Source of the DNA: Paraburkholderia sp. UYCP14C
GTDB lineage: Bacteria; Pseudomonadota; Gammaproteobacteria; Burkholderiales; Burkholderiaceae
NCBI RefSeq assembly: GCF_004197395.1
Contig: NZ_SELS01000020.1
Span: 1-64,000, forward strand
Length of the DNA: 64,000 nt
Reading direction: 5' to 3'
The position numbers and the translations under genes are program-made. The notes below the pieces were generated by a model. That model had not been told where the DNA came from. It made no database searches and saw only the letters and a list, made by a program, of their open reading frames with translations. Of the stretch, positions 8,484 to 16,296 are shown in pieces (the stretch's first letter is position 1; each line of letters starts with the position of its first letter).

Positions 8484-11400
8484 ATGCCGGCGCCGGACAA
8501 TCGCAAATCGGGTCGCTTCCACTGGCGCGCCGGAGCGTCATCGACGGAAAAATCGGGCACGCAAACACTTAAAGCAAGGTCCGTCGGCGACATTATCCGA
8601 AGCAACGTCTTCACGAGGTTCAACGCCCTGCTTGGTGGACTATGTCTGGTCGTGCTTATTGCTGGCCAATGGCAGGATGCCCTATTCGGTGGCGTTCTGG
8701 TTGCCAATACGGCAATCGGCATTCTTCAGGAACTACGCTCAAGGCAAAAACTCGCGCGACTCGCATTGCTCAGCCAACCCAAAGTGCGGGTCCGTCGGTC
8801 GAGCGCAATGGCGGAAGTGAGCGCGTCGGAACTTGTCGTCGGTGACCACATTGAAGTGGCAGCAGGAGACCAGATAGTCGTGGACGGTATCGTCTCCGAG
8901 TCAGGCTCCCTCGAGATAGACGAATCCCTTCTGACGGGAGAGTCAGAGGCGGTAGCAAAGACTGCAGGCGCTAGCGTCATGTCGGGCAGCTTCGTTGTAT
9001 CCGGTCAGGGCAACTATCGCGCAACGCGGGTCGGCTCGGACGCGTACGCCCATCGACTGGCAGCCGAAGCAAGACGATTCGAACCGACGCGGTCCCAGCT
9101 GCGAGCAGGCATTGACATCATATTGCGTCACGTCGGCTGGGCAATCGCTCCCGTTTCGCTTCTTCTGGTGGTGAACCAGCTGTCAGCTGGTGTGTCGGCC
9201 GCGAAGGCAGTCGTTTTCTCCGCCGGTGGCGTTGTCGGAATGGTGCCGGAGGGACTCGTCCTGCTTACAAGCGTTGCGATGGCCACTGGCGCCATGCGGC
9301 TCGCCAAGCGAAACGCTTTGACGCAAGAGCTCGCCGCGACCGAGACACTCGCGCGGGTAGATGTGCTTTGCCTCGACAAGACAGGTACCTTGACGACCGG
9401 AAAGCCGTTTTTCGAGCGGGTCGAGATGCTTACGCCGAATACCGATGCAATCAGTGCGCTCGGTGCGCTGGCGGGCGCGGACCTCGCGCCGAACGCCACG
9501 CTTCGCGCAATTGCGGTCGCATGTCCGGCACTTTCTGATTGGCGTGCGACGGAAGCACTGCCGTTCTCGGCCGCGCGCAAATGGTCCGCGGCGAGCTTCG
9601 AGGGAAGGCAGACGTGGGTTCTGGGCGCTCCAGATGTTCTTTTGCCTTCTTCGGCACCGAATGAGGGTGCGCTGCAACTTGCCGCCCAGTACGCGAGTTC
9701 GGGCAACCGCGTGTTGCTCCTGGGGACGTCACCGCAGCCTCTCCGGGAGAACGACCTTCCGACAGATCTTCAGCCGGTTGCGTTGGTCCTGCTCGGAGAA
9801 GAACTCAAGGAGGACGCGCTTGCCGCACTGGGTTTCTTTGCAAAACAGGGAGTGGCAGTAAAGGTCATCTCGGGGGACCACGCGGCAACGGCAGGCAATG
9901 TTGCGAGACGAGCGGGTTTGAAAAATTCCGAAATCGCCTTTGATGCCAGAAATCAACCTGAGCACCCGGAGTCGCTGAAGGATGCGGTTGAGCGCCATAC
10001 CGTATTCGGACGAACGACGCCCCAGCACAAGAAGGCAATGGTCGCCGCGTTGCAGGCAAACGGTCATACCGTCGCCATGATAGGCGACGGAGTCAACGAT
10101 GTGCTTGCGCTGAAGCAGGCAGACATTGGTATCGCAATGGGTAGCGGTTCAGGGGCCGCCCGCACGGTCGCGCAACTTGTGCTGGTCGATGACCGTCTTG
10201 CGTCGCTACCGGCTATTGTGGGCGAGGGGCGGCGAATCATTGGCAACGTCGAGCGTCTGGCAAACCTCTTCGTGACCAAAACTGTATACGCGATGCTGCT
10301 CGCAATTGCCGTGGGTATTGCCGACCTGCCGTTCCCTTTCCTTCCGCGGCACCTCACTCTTGTGGGCGCATTGACGATAGGCATACCTGCCTTCCTGCTA
10401 TCCATGGAGGCCGGTGGCGACCGCGTCAAGCCCGGCTTCATTGGGCGAGTGATGCGATTCGCCGTTCCGGCAGGTCTTGTGGCCGCCATTGGCACATTCG
10501 CAGCCTATTTCACGGTGTTTCAATATGAAAACGGAGGCCTTGAAAGCGCGCGGACAATGGCCGCCATCGCATTGTTCTGCGTCGCATTGTGGACCCTATA
10601 CCTGTTGTCCAGGCCGGTGAATCTTTTTCGGGCGCTATCGATTGGCGCAATGACTGCATGCTTCGTCCTGGTCGTCGCATTGCGGCCACTCCGAACGTTC
10701 TTCAACCTCTCGCTGCCGTCACCGATGATGCTGCTCACATCGGCCGTCGTGGTGCTGGTAGCCACCTTTGCACTCAAGCGGGTCGTCGACAAACTTTCGG
10801 CCGCGACATTTGCGCCCGGAAGCGAGATTGGCATGTCCAGCGGACAGAGGATTACCTGGCATCTGATTTACGAGCGCATCGGCGTCCGCAACCTGCTTGT
10901 TGCAACTGTACTGGTGATTGGTGGCGTGTGGCTCTTCTTTGGCGTGCTCGAGGATGTCGTCAGTCATGACCCGCTGGTAGACGTGGACGTTGCTATTCAC
11001 GCCGCCATGCAGCGCCTTCGCTTTCCCGCCCTCGATTCGGTGATGGTCGCTGCGTCGGAACTCGGCGACGCGGCGGTCACCGTCCCTGTGATTTTCGTCG
11101 TGCTCGGCTGGTTCGTCTGGCAGCGCGAATTGCGAAGTGCTCTTTACTGGATAGCAGCAATCGGGTTAGCTGAAGTCTTCGTCGAGACGGTGAAGTTCGT
11201 CATTCAGCGGCCCCGGCCGACGTTGATTTACGAGGGTGTGCACAGTTTCTCGTTCCCGAGTAACCACGCAACACTGAGCGTCGTCACCTACGGTCTTCTT
11301 GCTTACTTCGTCGCGCGTACCTATCGCGGCGTATGGCGCCAGCGCATTGCCATAGCAGCGGGCCTTCTCATTGCGCTCATCTCATTTTCGCGTCTCTACC

Positions 11401-11612
11401 TCGGAGCCCACTGGTTCTCGGACATCCTCGCTGGCATCAGTTTTGGTATCGCGTGTATCGCCTCGGTGGCCTTACTTCACCATGTTGGCGACGGCGGCAG
11501 AAGCAAGACGCTTTCCCTGGGTGTTGCGACAATGGTCGCCCTCTTGCTCACCGCGGGCACATACATTTTCATGCAACACAGTGCCGACCTGATTCGGTAT
11601 GCGCCGAGGTAG
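8484..11612 (+). CDS. P-type ATPase fused to a C-terminal PAP2 phosphatase domain
   Basis: About 1042 aa from ATG 8484 (a TTG six bases upstream is the alternative). The first 770 residues are a P-type ATPase: actuator loop LLTGES, M4 motif VPEGL, phosphorylation site D298 in DKTGTLT, hinge GDGVNDV with IAMGSGSGAAR. The PEGL motif and absence of a CPC motif place it away from copper/zinc pumps and nearer to the calcium-like CtpE/P2 group. From about residue 800 a second multi-TM domain has the three PAP2 motifs: K904-x6-RP in KFVIQRPRP, PSNH at 925-928, and SRLYLGAHWFSD at 969-980. This joins ion transport and lipid phosphatase or phosphotransferase chemistry in one polypeptide. The ion and lipid are unknown. 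Confidence 0.85.
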   Translation: MPAPDNRKSGRFHWRAGASSTEKSGTQTLKARSVGDIIRSNVFTRFNALLGGLCLVVLIAGQWQDALFGGVLVANTAIGILQELRSRQKLARLALLSQPKVRVRRSSAMAEVSASELVVGDHIEVAAGDQIVVDGIVSESGSLEIDESLLTGESEAVAKTAGASVMSGSFVVSGQGNYRATRVGSDAYAHRLAAEARRFEPTRSQLRAGIDIILRHVGWAIAPVSLLLVVNQLSAGVSAAKAVVFSAGGVVGMVPEGLVLLTSVAMATGAMRLAKRNALTQELAATETLARVDVLCLDKTGTLTTGKPFFERVEMLTPNTDAISALGALAGADLAPNATLRAIAVACPALSDWRATEALPFSAARKWSAASFEGRQTWVLGAPDVLLPSSAPNEGALQLAAQYASSGNRVLLLGTSPQPLRENDLPTDLQPVALVLLGEELKEDALAALGFFAKQGVAVKVISGDHAATAGNVARRAGLKNSEIAFDARNQPEHPESLKDAVERHTVFGRTTPQHKKAMVAALQANGHTVAMIGDGVNDVLALKQADIGIAMGSGSGAARTVAQLVLVDDRLASLPAIVGEGRRIIGNVERLANLFVTKTVYAMLLAIAVGIADLPFPFLPRHLTLVGALTIGIPAFLLSMEAGGDRVKPGFIGRVMRFAVPAGLVAAIGTFAAYFTVFQYENGGLESARTMAAIALFCVALWTLYLLSRPVNLFRALSIGAMTACFVLVVALRPLRTFFNLSLPSPMMLLTSAVVVLVATFALKRVVDKLSAATFAPGSEIGMSSGQRITWHLIYERIGVRNLLVATVLVIGGVWLFFGVLEDVVSHDPLVDVDVAIHAAMQRLRFPALDSVMVAASELGDAAVTVPVIFVVLGWFVWQRELRSALYWIAAIGLAEVFVETVKFVIQRPRPTLIYEGVHSFSFPSNHATLSVVTYGLLAYFVARTYRGVWRQRIAIAAGLLIALISFSRLYLGAHWFSDILAGISFGIACIASVALLHHVGDGGRSKTLSLGVATMVALLLTAGTYIFMQHSADLIRYAPR

Positions 11613-11744
11613 CTCGGCTGCGTCCGCTATCCGATTTTGGTTCATATCCTCTCCATTTAGTTGCAGCTTCTGCGAAAATTGCCCGCGCTCGTGAGCGACC
11701 CGCGACGCATCCTTAAAGTTTGAAAGGTTCTGGAGTGCTTGGGC

Positions 11745-12992
11745 ATGCAACCTGATGGGCAATTGCAATCAAACTCGACGACATCGAATACGGGCCATAC
11801 TCGACCTGAAGAAAACCACTCGTCTCCGTGGTTTCTGTTTTTGCTCTTTCTCCGGCTTGGAATGACCAGCTTCGGTGGTCCCGCGGCCCATCTTGGATAC
11901 TTCCGCAACGAATTTGTGACCCGCCGTCAATGGATTGACGAGCACACATACAGCGATATCGTCGCGTTATGTCAGTTCCTGCCGGGTCCGGGAAGCAGTC
12001 AGGTGGGGATTGCGATTGGGCGCCTGCGCGGTGGCATCATGGGTGCGTTTGCCGCATGGCTCGGATTCACGCTGCCTTCGGTGATATTGCTCGTCTGCTT
12101 TGCATATGGGTACGGGCGCCTGGCCGATACGGCGTCCAGCCATTTACTTCACGGGCTGAAGCTGGCAGCTCTCGCAGTTGTCGCGCAGGCGGTATGGTCG
12201 ATGGGTCGGTCTCTGTGTCCCGACAAGGCACGGGCGACGATTGCGGTCCTGGCTGCCGTGCTGGTCGTTACCCTCGGCGCAACGACCGGGCAAATTGCCG
12301 CTATTGTTCTCGCCGGCATCTGCGGCGCGGTGTTCCTCCACTCCGTCACAGAAGTCCCGCCGTCGCCAGTAGGCATGCCGGGCACGCGAAGCGAGGCTTT
12401 CGTTTGCCTGATATTGTTCATCGGGCTCCTTGCAGGGCTCCCTGTGGCTGCAGCCCTTGCCCATCAATACTGGCTGGAACTTTTCGCGAGTTTCTATCGC
12501 GTTGGGTCTCTGGTATTCGGTGGCGGTCACGTCGTCTTGCCGATGCTTCAGGCCGTTGTTGTTCCCCACGGCTGGGTGTCGGCCAATCAATTCCTTGCGG
12601 GCTATGGCGCAGCTCAAGCCATCCCTGGCCCACTTTTCACGTTTGCTGCATTCCTTGGCGCCGTAAGCCAAGGCCGCCCAAACGGGCCTGTTGGCGCGGC
12701 ATTGGCAACAGTGGCGATTTTTTTGCCGTCCTTTCTGCTTGTGGGTGCGGCATTGCCCCTATGGGGAAAGCTTCGCAGCCTTCGCGCCATGCGCCGAGCC
12801 ATGGCAGCAATCAATGCGGCCGTGGTTGGAATTCTTCTCGCTGCTCTGTACAACCCCGTATGGACAAGCGCTGTTCACAGCGCACCTGACTTCTGTCTTG
12901 CCGCTTTCGCACTCTTGCTTCTTACGTGGTGGCGTTGTCCATCGTGGGCGGTCGTATTATTGACCTCAGTCGCAGCGTGGTTCTTCGCTTGA
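11745..12992 (+). CDS. chrA: chromate transporter, long-chain CHR family
   Basis: A 415-aa inner-membrane protein with two homologous halves (about 12 TM). Each half begins with the CHR signature: FLRLGMTSFGGPAAHLGYF near residue 35 and YRVGSLVFGGGHVVLPML near 255, with FLPGPGSSQ and AIPGPLFTF following. It exports chromate, and some members handle sulfate analogues. ATG 11745 is preferred over TTG 11739 because GGAG at 11732-11735 sits 9 nt from the ATG but only 3 nt from the TTG. It is monocistronic here, and its 3' end overlaps the convergent DUF1289 gene by 27 nt. It is clearly distinct from the second ChrA at 17-18 kb. Confidence 0.9.
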   Translation: MQPDGQLQSNSTTSNTGHTRPEENHSSPWFLFLLFLRLGMTSFGGPAAHLGYFRNEFVTRRQWIDEHTYSDIVALCQFLPGPGSSQVGIAIGRLRGGIMGAFAAWLGFTLPSVILLVCFAYGYGRLADTASSHLLHGLKLAALAVVAQAVWSMGRSLCPDKARATIAVLAAVLVVTLGATTGQIAAIVLAGICGAVFLHSVTEVPPSPVGMPGTRSEAFVCLILFIGLLAGLPVAAALAHQYWLELFASFYRVGSLVFGGGHVVLPMLQAVVVPHGWVSANQFLAGYGAAQAIPGPLFTFAAFLGAVSQGRPNGPVGAALATVAIFLPSFLLVGAALPLWGKLRSLRAMRRAMAAINAAVVGILLAALYNPVWTSAVHSAPDFCLAAFALLLLTWWRCPSWAVVLLTSVAAWFFA

Positions 12993-13196
12993 TGCACACG
13001 TATCAACGTTGGATATAGATGATTCACGTTTCAGCTTTGCCTGTCGCCGGGACCTGTCATTGAGAACCTGATGACGGCGGTGGTCGGTCATCTTCTTCCA
13101 TTCCCGGATTTCTTCGCGCGTTCGAAGACAACCAACACAGAAGCCTGTCTTGCCATCAAGGGTGCATACATCAATGCACGGCGAATTTACTGCCAT
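12966..13196 (-). CDS. DUF1289 family small cysteine protein
   Basis: A 76-aa protein with the DUF1289 pattern: SPCIDVCTLDGKTGFCVGCLRT near the N-terminus, four cysteines spaced C-x3-C-x8-C-x2-C, then REEIREWKKMTDHRR. The cysteines suggest a metal or Fe-S site, but the family's function is not established. It starts 3 bp after the dmeF stop on the same strand, so it is probably the last gene of a dmeR-dmeF-DUF1289 operon. The C-terminal 25 residues, also Cys-containing, are beyond the family core. Confidence 0.8.
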   Translation of the reverse strand: MAVNSPCIDVCTLDGKTGFCVGCLRTREEIREWKKMTDHRRHQVLNDRSRRQAKLKRESSISNVDTCASSEEPRCD

Positions 13197-13199
13197 TGC

Positions 13200-14495
13200 T
13201 CAGACCGCCATTCGCGTCGGATTCACTTCCACTGTCACGTGCGAAAGTCCCTTGAAACGCCTTAGAGCCGCGTGATAGAAGCTCGGACCGCGCTGCGCTT
13301 CATTAGTCGCAACCGATATGACAGCACTCATGTGGCCTGGACCGAGGCGCCACACATGAAGGTCGAGCACCTTGTCACCGTTGTCTTCAATCGCGTGACG
13401 GACGTTGTCAGCCATTCGTCGGTCCTGACTCATGTCGAGCAGAATGCCCCCTGTATCGCGCATCAGGCCCCATGACCAGTTCGCAATCACCAGTGCGCCG
13501 ATAACGCCCGCGAGCGGGTCCATCCAGAGCCAGCCATATGCGCGTGCGAGCAAGAGGCCGATGATTGCAAGAACCGACACGGCTGCGTCTGCCATGACGT
13601 GAATGTACGCGGACCGAATATTGTGGTCACGAGTCGCAGCAGCCTGTGCATCATCGTGAGTGTGCTCATGCTCTTCGAATTCGATTTGATGTTCGCCATC
13701 TGGCAGGCGAACGACCGCTTTGAATGCATGAGGCTCTGGAATCGCTTCTTTCGATTCAAGGTAATCGCCCCAATCAGCAAACGAAAAGGTGTGACGCGTG
13801 CCGTCAGGTCGAATCGTCGTGACAGAAACAGCATCCGCGGTCAGCCTCGAAGTCGTTGCCTCGGGCGTAATCCGGAACACCGGCGGTACGCCATCTTCAA
13901 AGATGGACACGGCGAACACTCCGGAGCTATTGAAGATGCGTTGAACCTCATCCTCGTGGGTGTGTTCGTCTTCATGGGCGTGGACGTGGCTGTGCCCATG
14001 ACCGTGGCTATGTCCATGACTGTGACCATGATGACCGCCGCTCAGCAACCAGACACTGGCAAGATTGACCAGCAGGCCGACCACGGCGATGGGAATCGCC
14101 TGGCTGAAGTGGATGGGCACGGGTGAGATGAAGCGCAATATAGCCTCGTATCCAATCAGCAGGGCAATCATGGCCAGCACGATGGCGCTGGTAAAGCCTG
14201 CAAGGTCACCCAACTTGCCAGTCCCGAAAACGAATCGCGAGTCCGTAGCGTGCTTGCGGGCATACGTGTAGGCCAGCGCCGCTATCAACATCGCGCCGGC
14301 ATGCGTCGACATGTGCAAACCGTCGGCGACGAGCGCCAGTGAGCCAAACAGGCTGCCACCCACGATTTCAGCCACCATCATCGCGCTGCACAGCGCAATA
14401 ACCATCCAGGTCCTGCGCTCGTTCTCTTCGTGGCCTGCACCCAGGAAGATGTGGTCGTGTCCCGCCCCGAAGGCGGTGTTCTCAAACTCGTTCAT
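13200..14495 (-). CDS. dmeF: CDF-family Co2+/Ni2+ efflux transporter DmeF
   Basis: A 431-aa cation diffusion facilitator of the inner membrane, driving divalent cations out against protons. Six TM segments, with the metal-site aspartates in VADGLHMSTHAGA (TM2 side) and HVMADAAVSVLA (TM5 side). A long His-rich cytosolic loop between TM4 and TM5 begins HGHSHGHSHGHGHSH (about 155-180) and has a second cluster HEHTHDD near 285. The loop and length match DmeF rather than short CzcD or FieF. The gene follows an RcnR/DmeR-type repressor by 7 bp, the arrangement of dmeRF operons, supporting cobalt and nickel as substrates. Confidence 0.88.
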   Translation of the reverse strand: MNEFENTAFGAGHDHIFLGAGHEENERRTWMVIALCSAMMVAEIVGGSLFGSLALVADGLHMSTHAGAMLIAALAYTYARKHATDSRFVFGTGKLGDLAGFTSAIVLAMIALLIGYEAILRFISPVPIHFSQAIPIAVVGLLVNLASVWLLSGGHHGHSHGHSHGHGHSHVHAHEDEHTHEDEVQRIFNSSGVFAVSIFEDGVPPVFRITPEATTSRLTADAVSVTTIRPDGTRHTFSFADWGDYLESKEAIPEPHAFKAVVRLPDGEHQIEFEEHEHTHDDAQAAATRDHNIRSAYIHVMADAAVSVLAIIGLLLARAYGWLWMDPLAGVIGALVIANWSWGLMRDTGGILLDMSQDRRMADNVRHAIEDNGDKVLDLHVWRLGPGHMSAVISVATNEAQRGPSFYHAALRRFKGLSHVTVEVNPTRMAV

Positions 14496-14502
14496 ACCCG
14501 TC

Positions 14503-14775
14503 TCACTTGAAGTAGCTGTGGACTACTTCGATTAACTGCTCGGTCCCACTGCCATGTTCGTCGTTTGGCTCGGCGTCCACGAGATGAGTGCGTATGTGGT
14601 CTTCCAGCACGACGGCAAGCAACCCATTCATCGCGCCTCGACAACTGGTGACTTGCTGCAGCACGTCCATACAGCCGCGCTCTTCCTCTAGCGCGCGCTC
14701 AATGGCCTCAACCTGCCCCTTTATTCGACGAATGCGGTTCAGTAGCTTCTGCTTCTCGCGAATCGTATGGCTCAC
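14503..14775 (-). CDS. dmeR: RcnR/DmeR-type nickel/cobalt-sensing repressor (CsoR family)
   Basis: A 90-aa all-helical repressor. Translation must use GTG at 14775: the only nearby ATG is followed directly by TGA, and GGGAGG lies 6 nt upstream of the GTG. With that start all four RcnR metal ligands are present: His3 (MSHTIREK), Cys35, His60 and His64. The N-terminus MSHTIR-KQKL is also RcnR-like, whereas copper sensors of the CsoR branch lack His3. Apo-repressor should block dmeRF and release when Co2+ or Ni2+ binds. A G-tract operator lies 36 bp upstream. Confidence 0.88.
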   Translation of the reverse strand: MSHTIREKQKLLNRIRRIKGQVEAIERALEEERGCMDVLQQVTSCRGAMNGLLAVVLEDHIRTHLVDAEPNDEHGSGTEQLIEVVHSYFK

Positions 14776-14811
14776 ATTTAACCTCCCGTTTGCGGCCGCA
14801 GTGTAGCATCA

Positions 14812-14831
14812 ATAGGGTGGGGGGGTATACT
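14812..14831. promoter_or_regulatory. candidate RcnR/DmeR operator (G-tract with A/T flanks)
   Basis: ATAGGGTGGGGGGGTATACT lies just upstream of dmeR. CsoR/RcnR-family operators are typically a G/C tract flanked by short A/T inverted repeats, and this fits. It is also about 45 bp ahead of the riboswitch on the other strand, so one site could influence both divergent transcripts. Confidence 0.5.
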
Positions 14832-14877
14832 AAAATGAGATTGACCGTCGCACACACTCGCCTGTAGAATCGCAGCA

Positions 14878-14990
14878 CTCTTCGGGGAGTAGCCGCTCCG
14901 GACGCGATGTCCGGGGGCACACGTCAACATACTTGTTTGCCTTCGGGCGACATGGCGCGTGCAGCATGAGCCTGGCAAGACCGACGACGT
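14878..14990 (+). ncRNA. yybP-ykoY manganese riboswitch aptamer
   Basis: The conserved elements appear in order: GGGGAGTAGCC (14884-14894), a GC-rich stem CTCCGGAC-GCGAT-GTCCGGGGG, GTCAACATACTTG, a variable hairpin GCCTTCGGGC, and GCATGAGCCTGGCAAGACC ending near 14982. These are the hallmark strands of the Mn2+-binding yybP-ykoY aptamer. It lies upstream of a GDT1/TMEM165-family gene, a known target class of this riboswitch. Mn2+ binding should switch the downstream gene on. Confidence 0.85.
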
Positions 14991-15030
14991 ACATCCCCAC
15001 CTAGCCGGGTCGCGGGGTTGTGTGTCGTCG
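14982..15030 (+). promoter_or_regulatory. riboswitch expression-platform hairpin
   Basis: CGACGAC-GTACATCCCC (from 14982) can pair with GGGGTTGTGTGTCGTCG (to 15030), a long hairpin with few mismatches directly after the aptamer. Its 5' arm begins at the aptamer's 3' end, so ligand binding could compete with it. No T-run follows. The coding start has no clear Shine-Dalgarno, so control may be at translation or through Rho rather than intrinsic termination. Confidence 0.45.
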
Positions 15031-15065
15031 CGTATTGACCGTGCGGCCCGGTTACGAAAAACCCA

Positions 15066-15653
15066 ATGGAATCCTTTCTCGTCTCGACTAGCGTCGTGGC
15101 CCTCGCCGAAATTGGCGACAAAACCCAACTGCTTTCGCTGGTTCTCGCTGCGCGTTACCGCAAGCCCGTTCCAATCATTCTCGGCGTCTTCGTTGCAACA
15201 CTAGTCAACCACGGATTTTCAGGCGCGCTTGGTGCGTGGCTCGCCAGTGTTATCGACCCCAAAGTGATGAACTGGGCAGTGGTTGCTTCGTTCGGGCTGA
15301 TGGCCATCTGGATTCTCATTCCTGACAAGCTCGACGAGGCGGATGCTGTCACAAAGGGGCATATGGGCGTGTTCGGCACCACGGTGGTGACGTTCTTTCT
15401 CGCGGAAATGGGCGACAAGACGCAGATTGTGACGGTGGCCCTAGCCGCGCGCTTCCATGAATTTTTCGGGGTCGTCGCCGGTACGACGCTAGGCATGATG
15501 CTCGCCAATGTTCCGGTCATTTATCTGGGTCACAAATTCGCGGACCGACTGCCAACAAAGGCTGTGCACGCAGTGGCAGCTGTCATTTTCGTTGTTCTAG
15601 GAGGCTTTGCACTTAGAACAGCGCTGTATCCGCAGGCACACCCGATGTTTTGA
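15066..15653 (+). CDS. GDT1/TMEM165-family (UPF0016) manganese exporter
   Basis: A 195-aa inner-membrane protein with six TM segments in two repeats. Each repeat starts with the family's cation-binding motif E-x-G-D-K-T: VALAEIGDKTQLLSL near residue 14 and FFLAEMGDKTQIVTV near 118. Bacterial members (MneA type) export Mn2+. The upstream manganese riboswitch strongly supports Mn2+ as substrate. The start ATG 15066 has no good ribosome site, consistent with riboswitch-controlled translation. Divergent from dmeRF. Confidence 0.88.
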   Translation: MESFLVSTSVVALAEIGDKTQLLSLVLAARYRKPVPIILGVFVATLVNHGFSGALGAWLASVIDPKVMNWAVVASFGLMAIWILIPDKLDEADAVTKGHMGVFGTTVVTFFLAEMGDKTQIVTVALAARFHEFFGVVAGTTLGMMLANVPVIYLGHKFADRLPTKAVHAVAAVIFVVLGGFALRTALYPQAHPMF

Positions 15654-15858
15654 CGCATCGCTGCACTACAGTGCTCGCATTGCAACTATCTCTGTGGGAG
15701 TTGGTCCTCTAGCGCCGCCGCTTGCGGGCTCGACAACACGCGTCGCGCTGATACGAAGAAATCCGAGGGAGACTCCCGTTGGGGAGCGGTCGATGGCATC
15801 GGGTGAGAAGCCATCTATTGCGCCGTTGAGGCTCGGCTCATCTTTACATCTGTGGTGG
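15654..15858. other. convergent intergenic region
   Basis: 205 bp between the Mn exporter and the convergent chromate operon. I see no gene and no strong terminator hairpin. An open frame across it on the plus strand runs into antisense of the ChrB-like gene and looks like read-through. Confidence 0.3.
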
Positions 15859-16296
15859 TCAGCGATGCGTTTCGTCTTGGCAGCCCTCGCACCATGCGTA
15901 AAGCGCGTCGTACATCACCATCCCGTATCGGAGCATTTCATGGTCGTCAGAAAATTTCTTGGACAGACCAAGCGATATCGCGTACAGCCCGGCTGACTGT
16001 GGCGTCAGGTCAAGCCGGGATGTGTCCGCGCCTCGCACAATAGCCGCAAGTCGCTTAAGCGGTGGGGCATTGAGCTTGTACTTTGCGAGTAAGGCATCGA
16101 AGCTGCACAACTCGCCGACATGTGAAAGTTCGACGCCCGGGATGTCATAAGGCACCGCGCCTTGAGCCTCTGCTACAGCAAGTACGTCCTTTGCCGGAAC
16201 GTAGATGAATTCCGGAGCGTCGTCGATGAAACGCGCGATGAGCCATGGGCACGCAACGCGGTCAATCTTCGGTCGCTCTCGCGTGACCCATTTCAT
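15859..16296 (-). CDS. stand-alone ChrB C-terminal domain protein
   Basis: A 145-aa protein made only of the ChrB C-terminal domain. Its start (TRERPKIDRVACPWLIARFIDD, then PGVELSHVGELCSFDALL) aligns with the second half of the full-length ChrB in the same operon (TRQRLWVDRVASAWLIHRFI, then APFTHVGDRVTFEVLV). It overlaps the SOD gene by ATGA and ends the chrB-chrA-SOD operon. Two Cys near the C-terminus (WCEGC) are absent from the full-length ChrB. The domain may be a redox or chromate-handling unit. A DNA-binding half is missing, so it is unlikely to be a repressor. Confidence 0.82.
   Translation of the reverse strand: MKWVTRERPKIDRVACPWLIARFIDDAPEFIYVPAKDVLAVAEAQGAVPYDIPGVELSHVGELCSFDALLAKYKLNAPPLKRLAAIVRGADTSRLDLTPQSAGLYAISLGLSKKFSDDHEMLRYGMVMYDALYAWCEGCQDETHR

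Noticed and set aside
13921-14040. Short tandem repeats near 13.98-14.03 kb
   Set aside because: They encode the His-Gly-rich loop of DmeF (HGHSHG units), so they are coding repeats and not a CRISPR or satellite.
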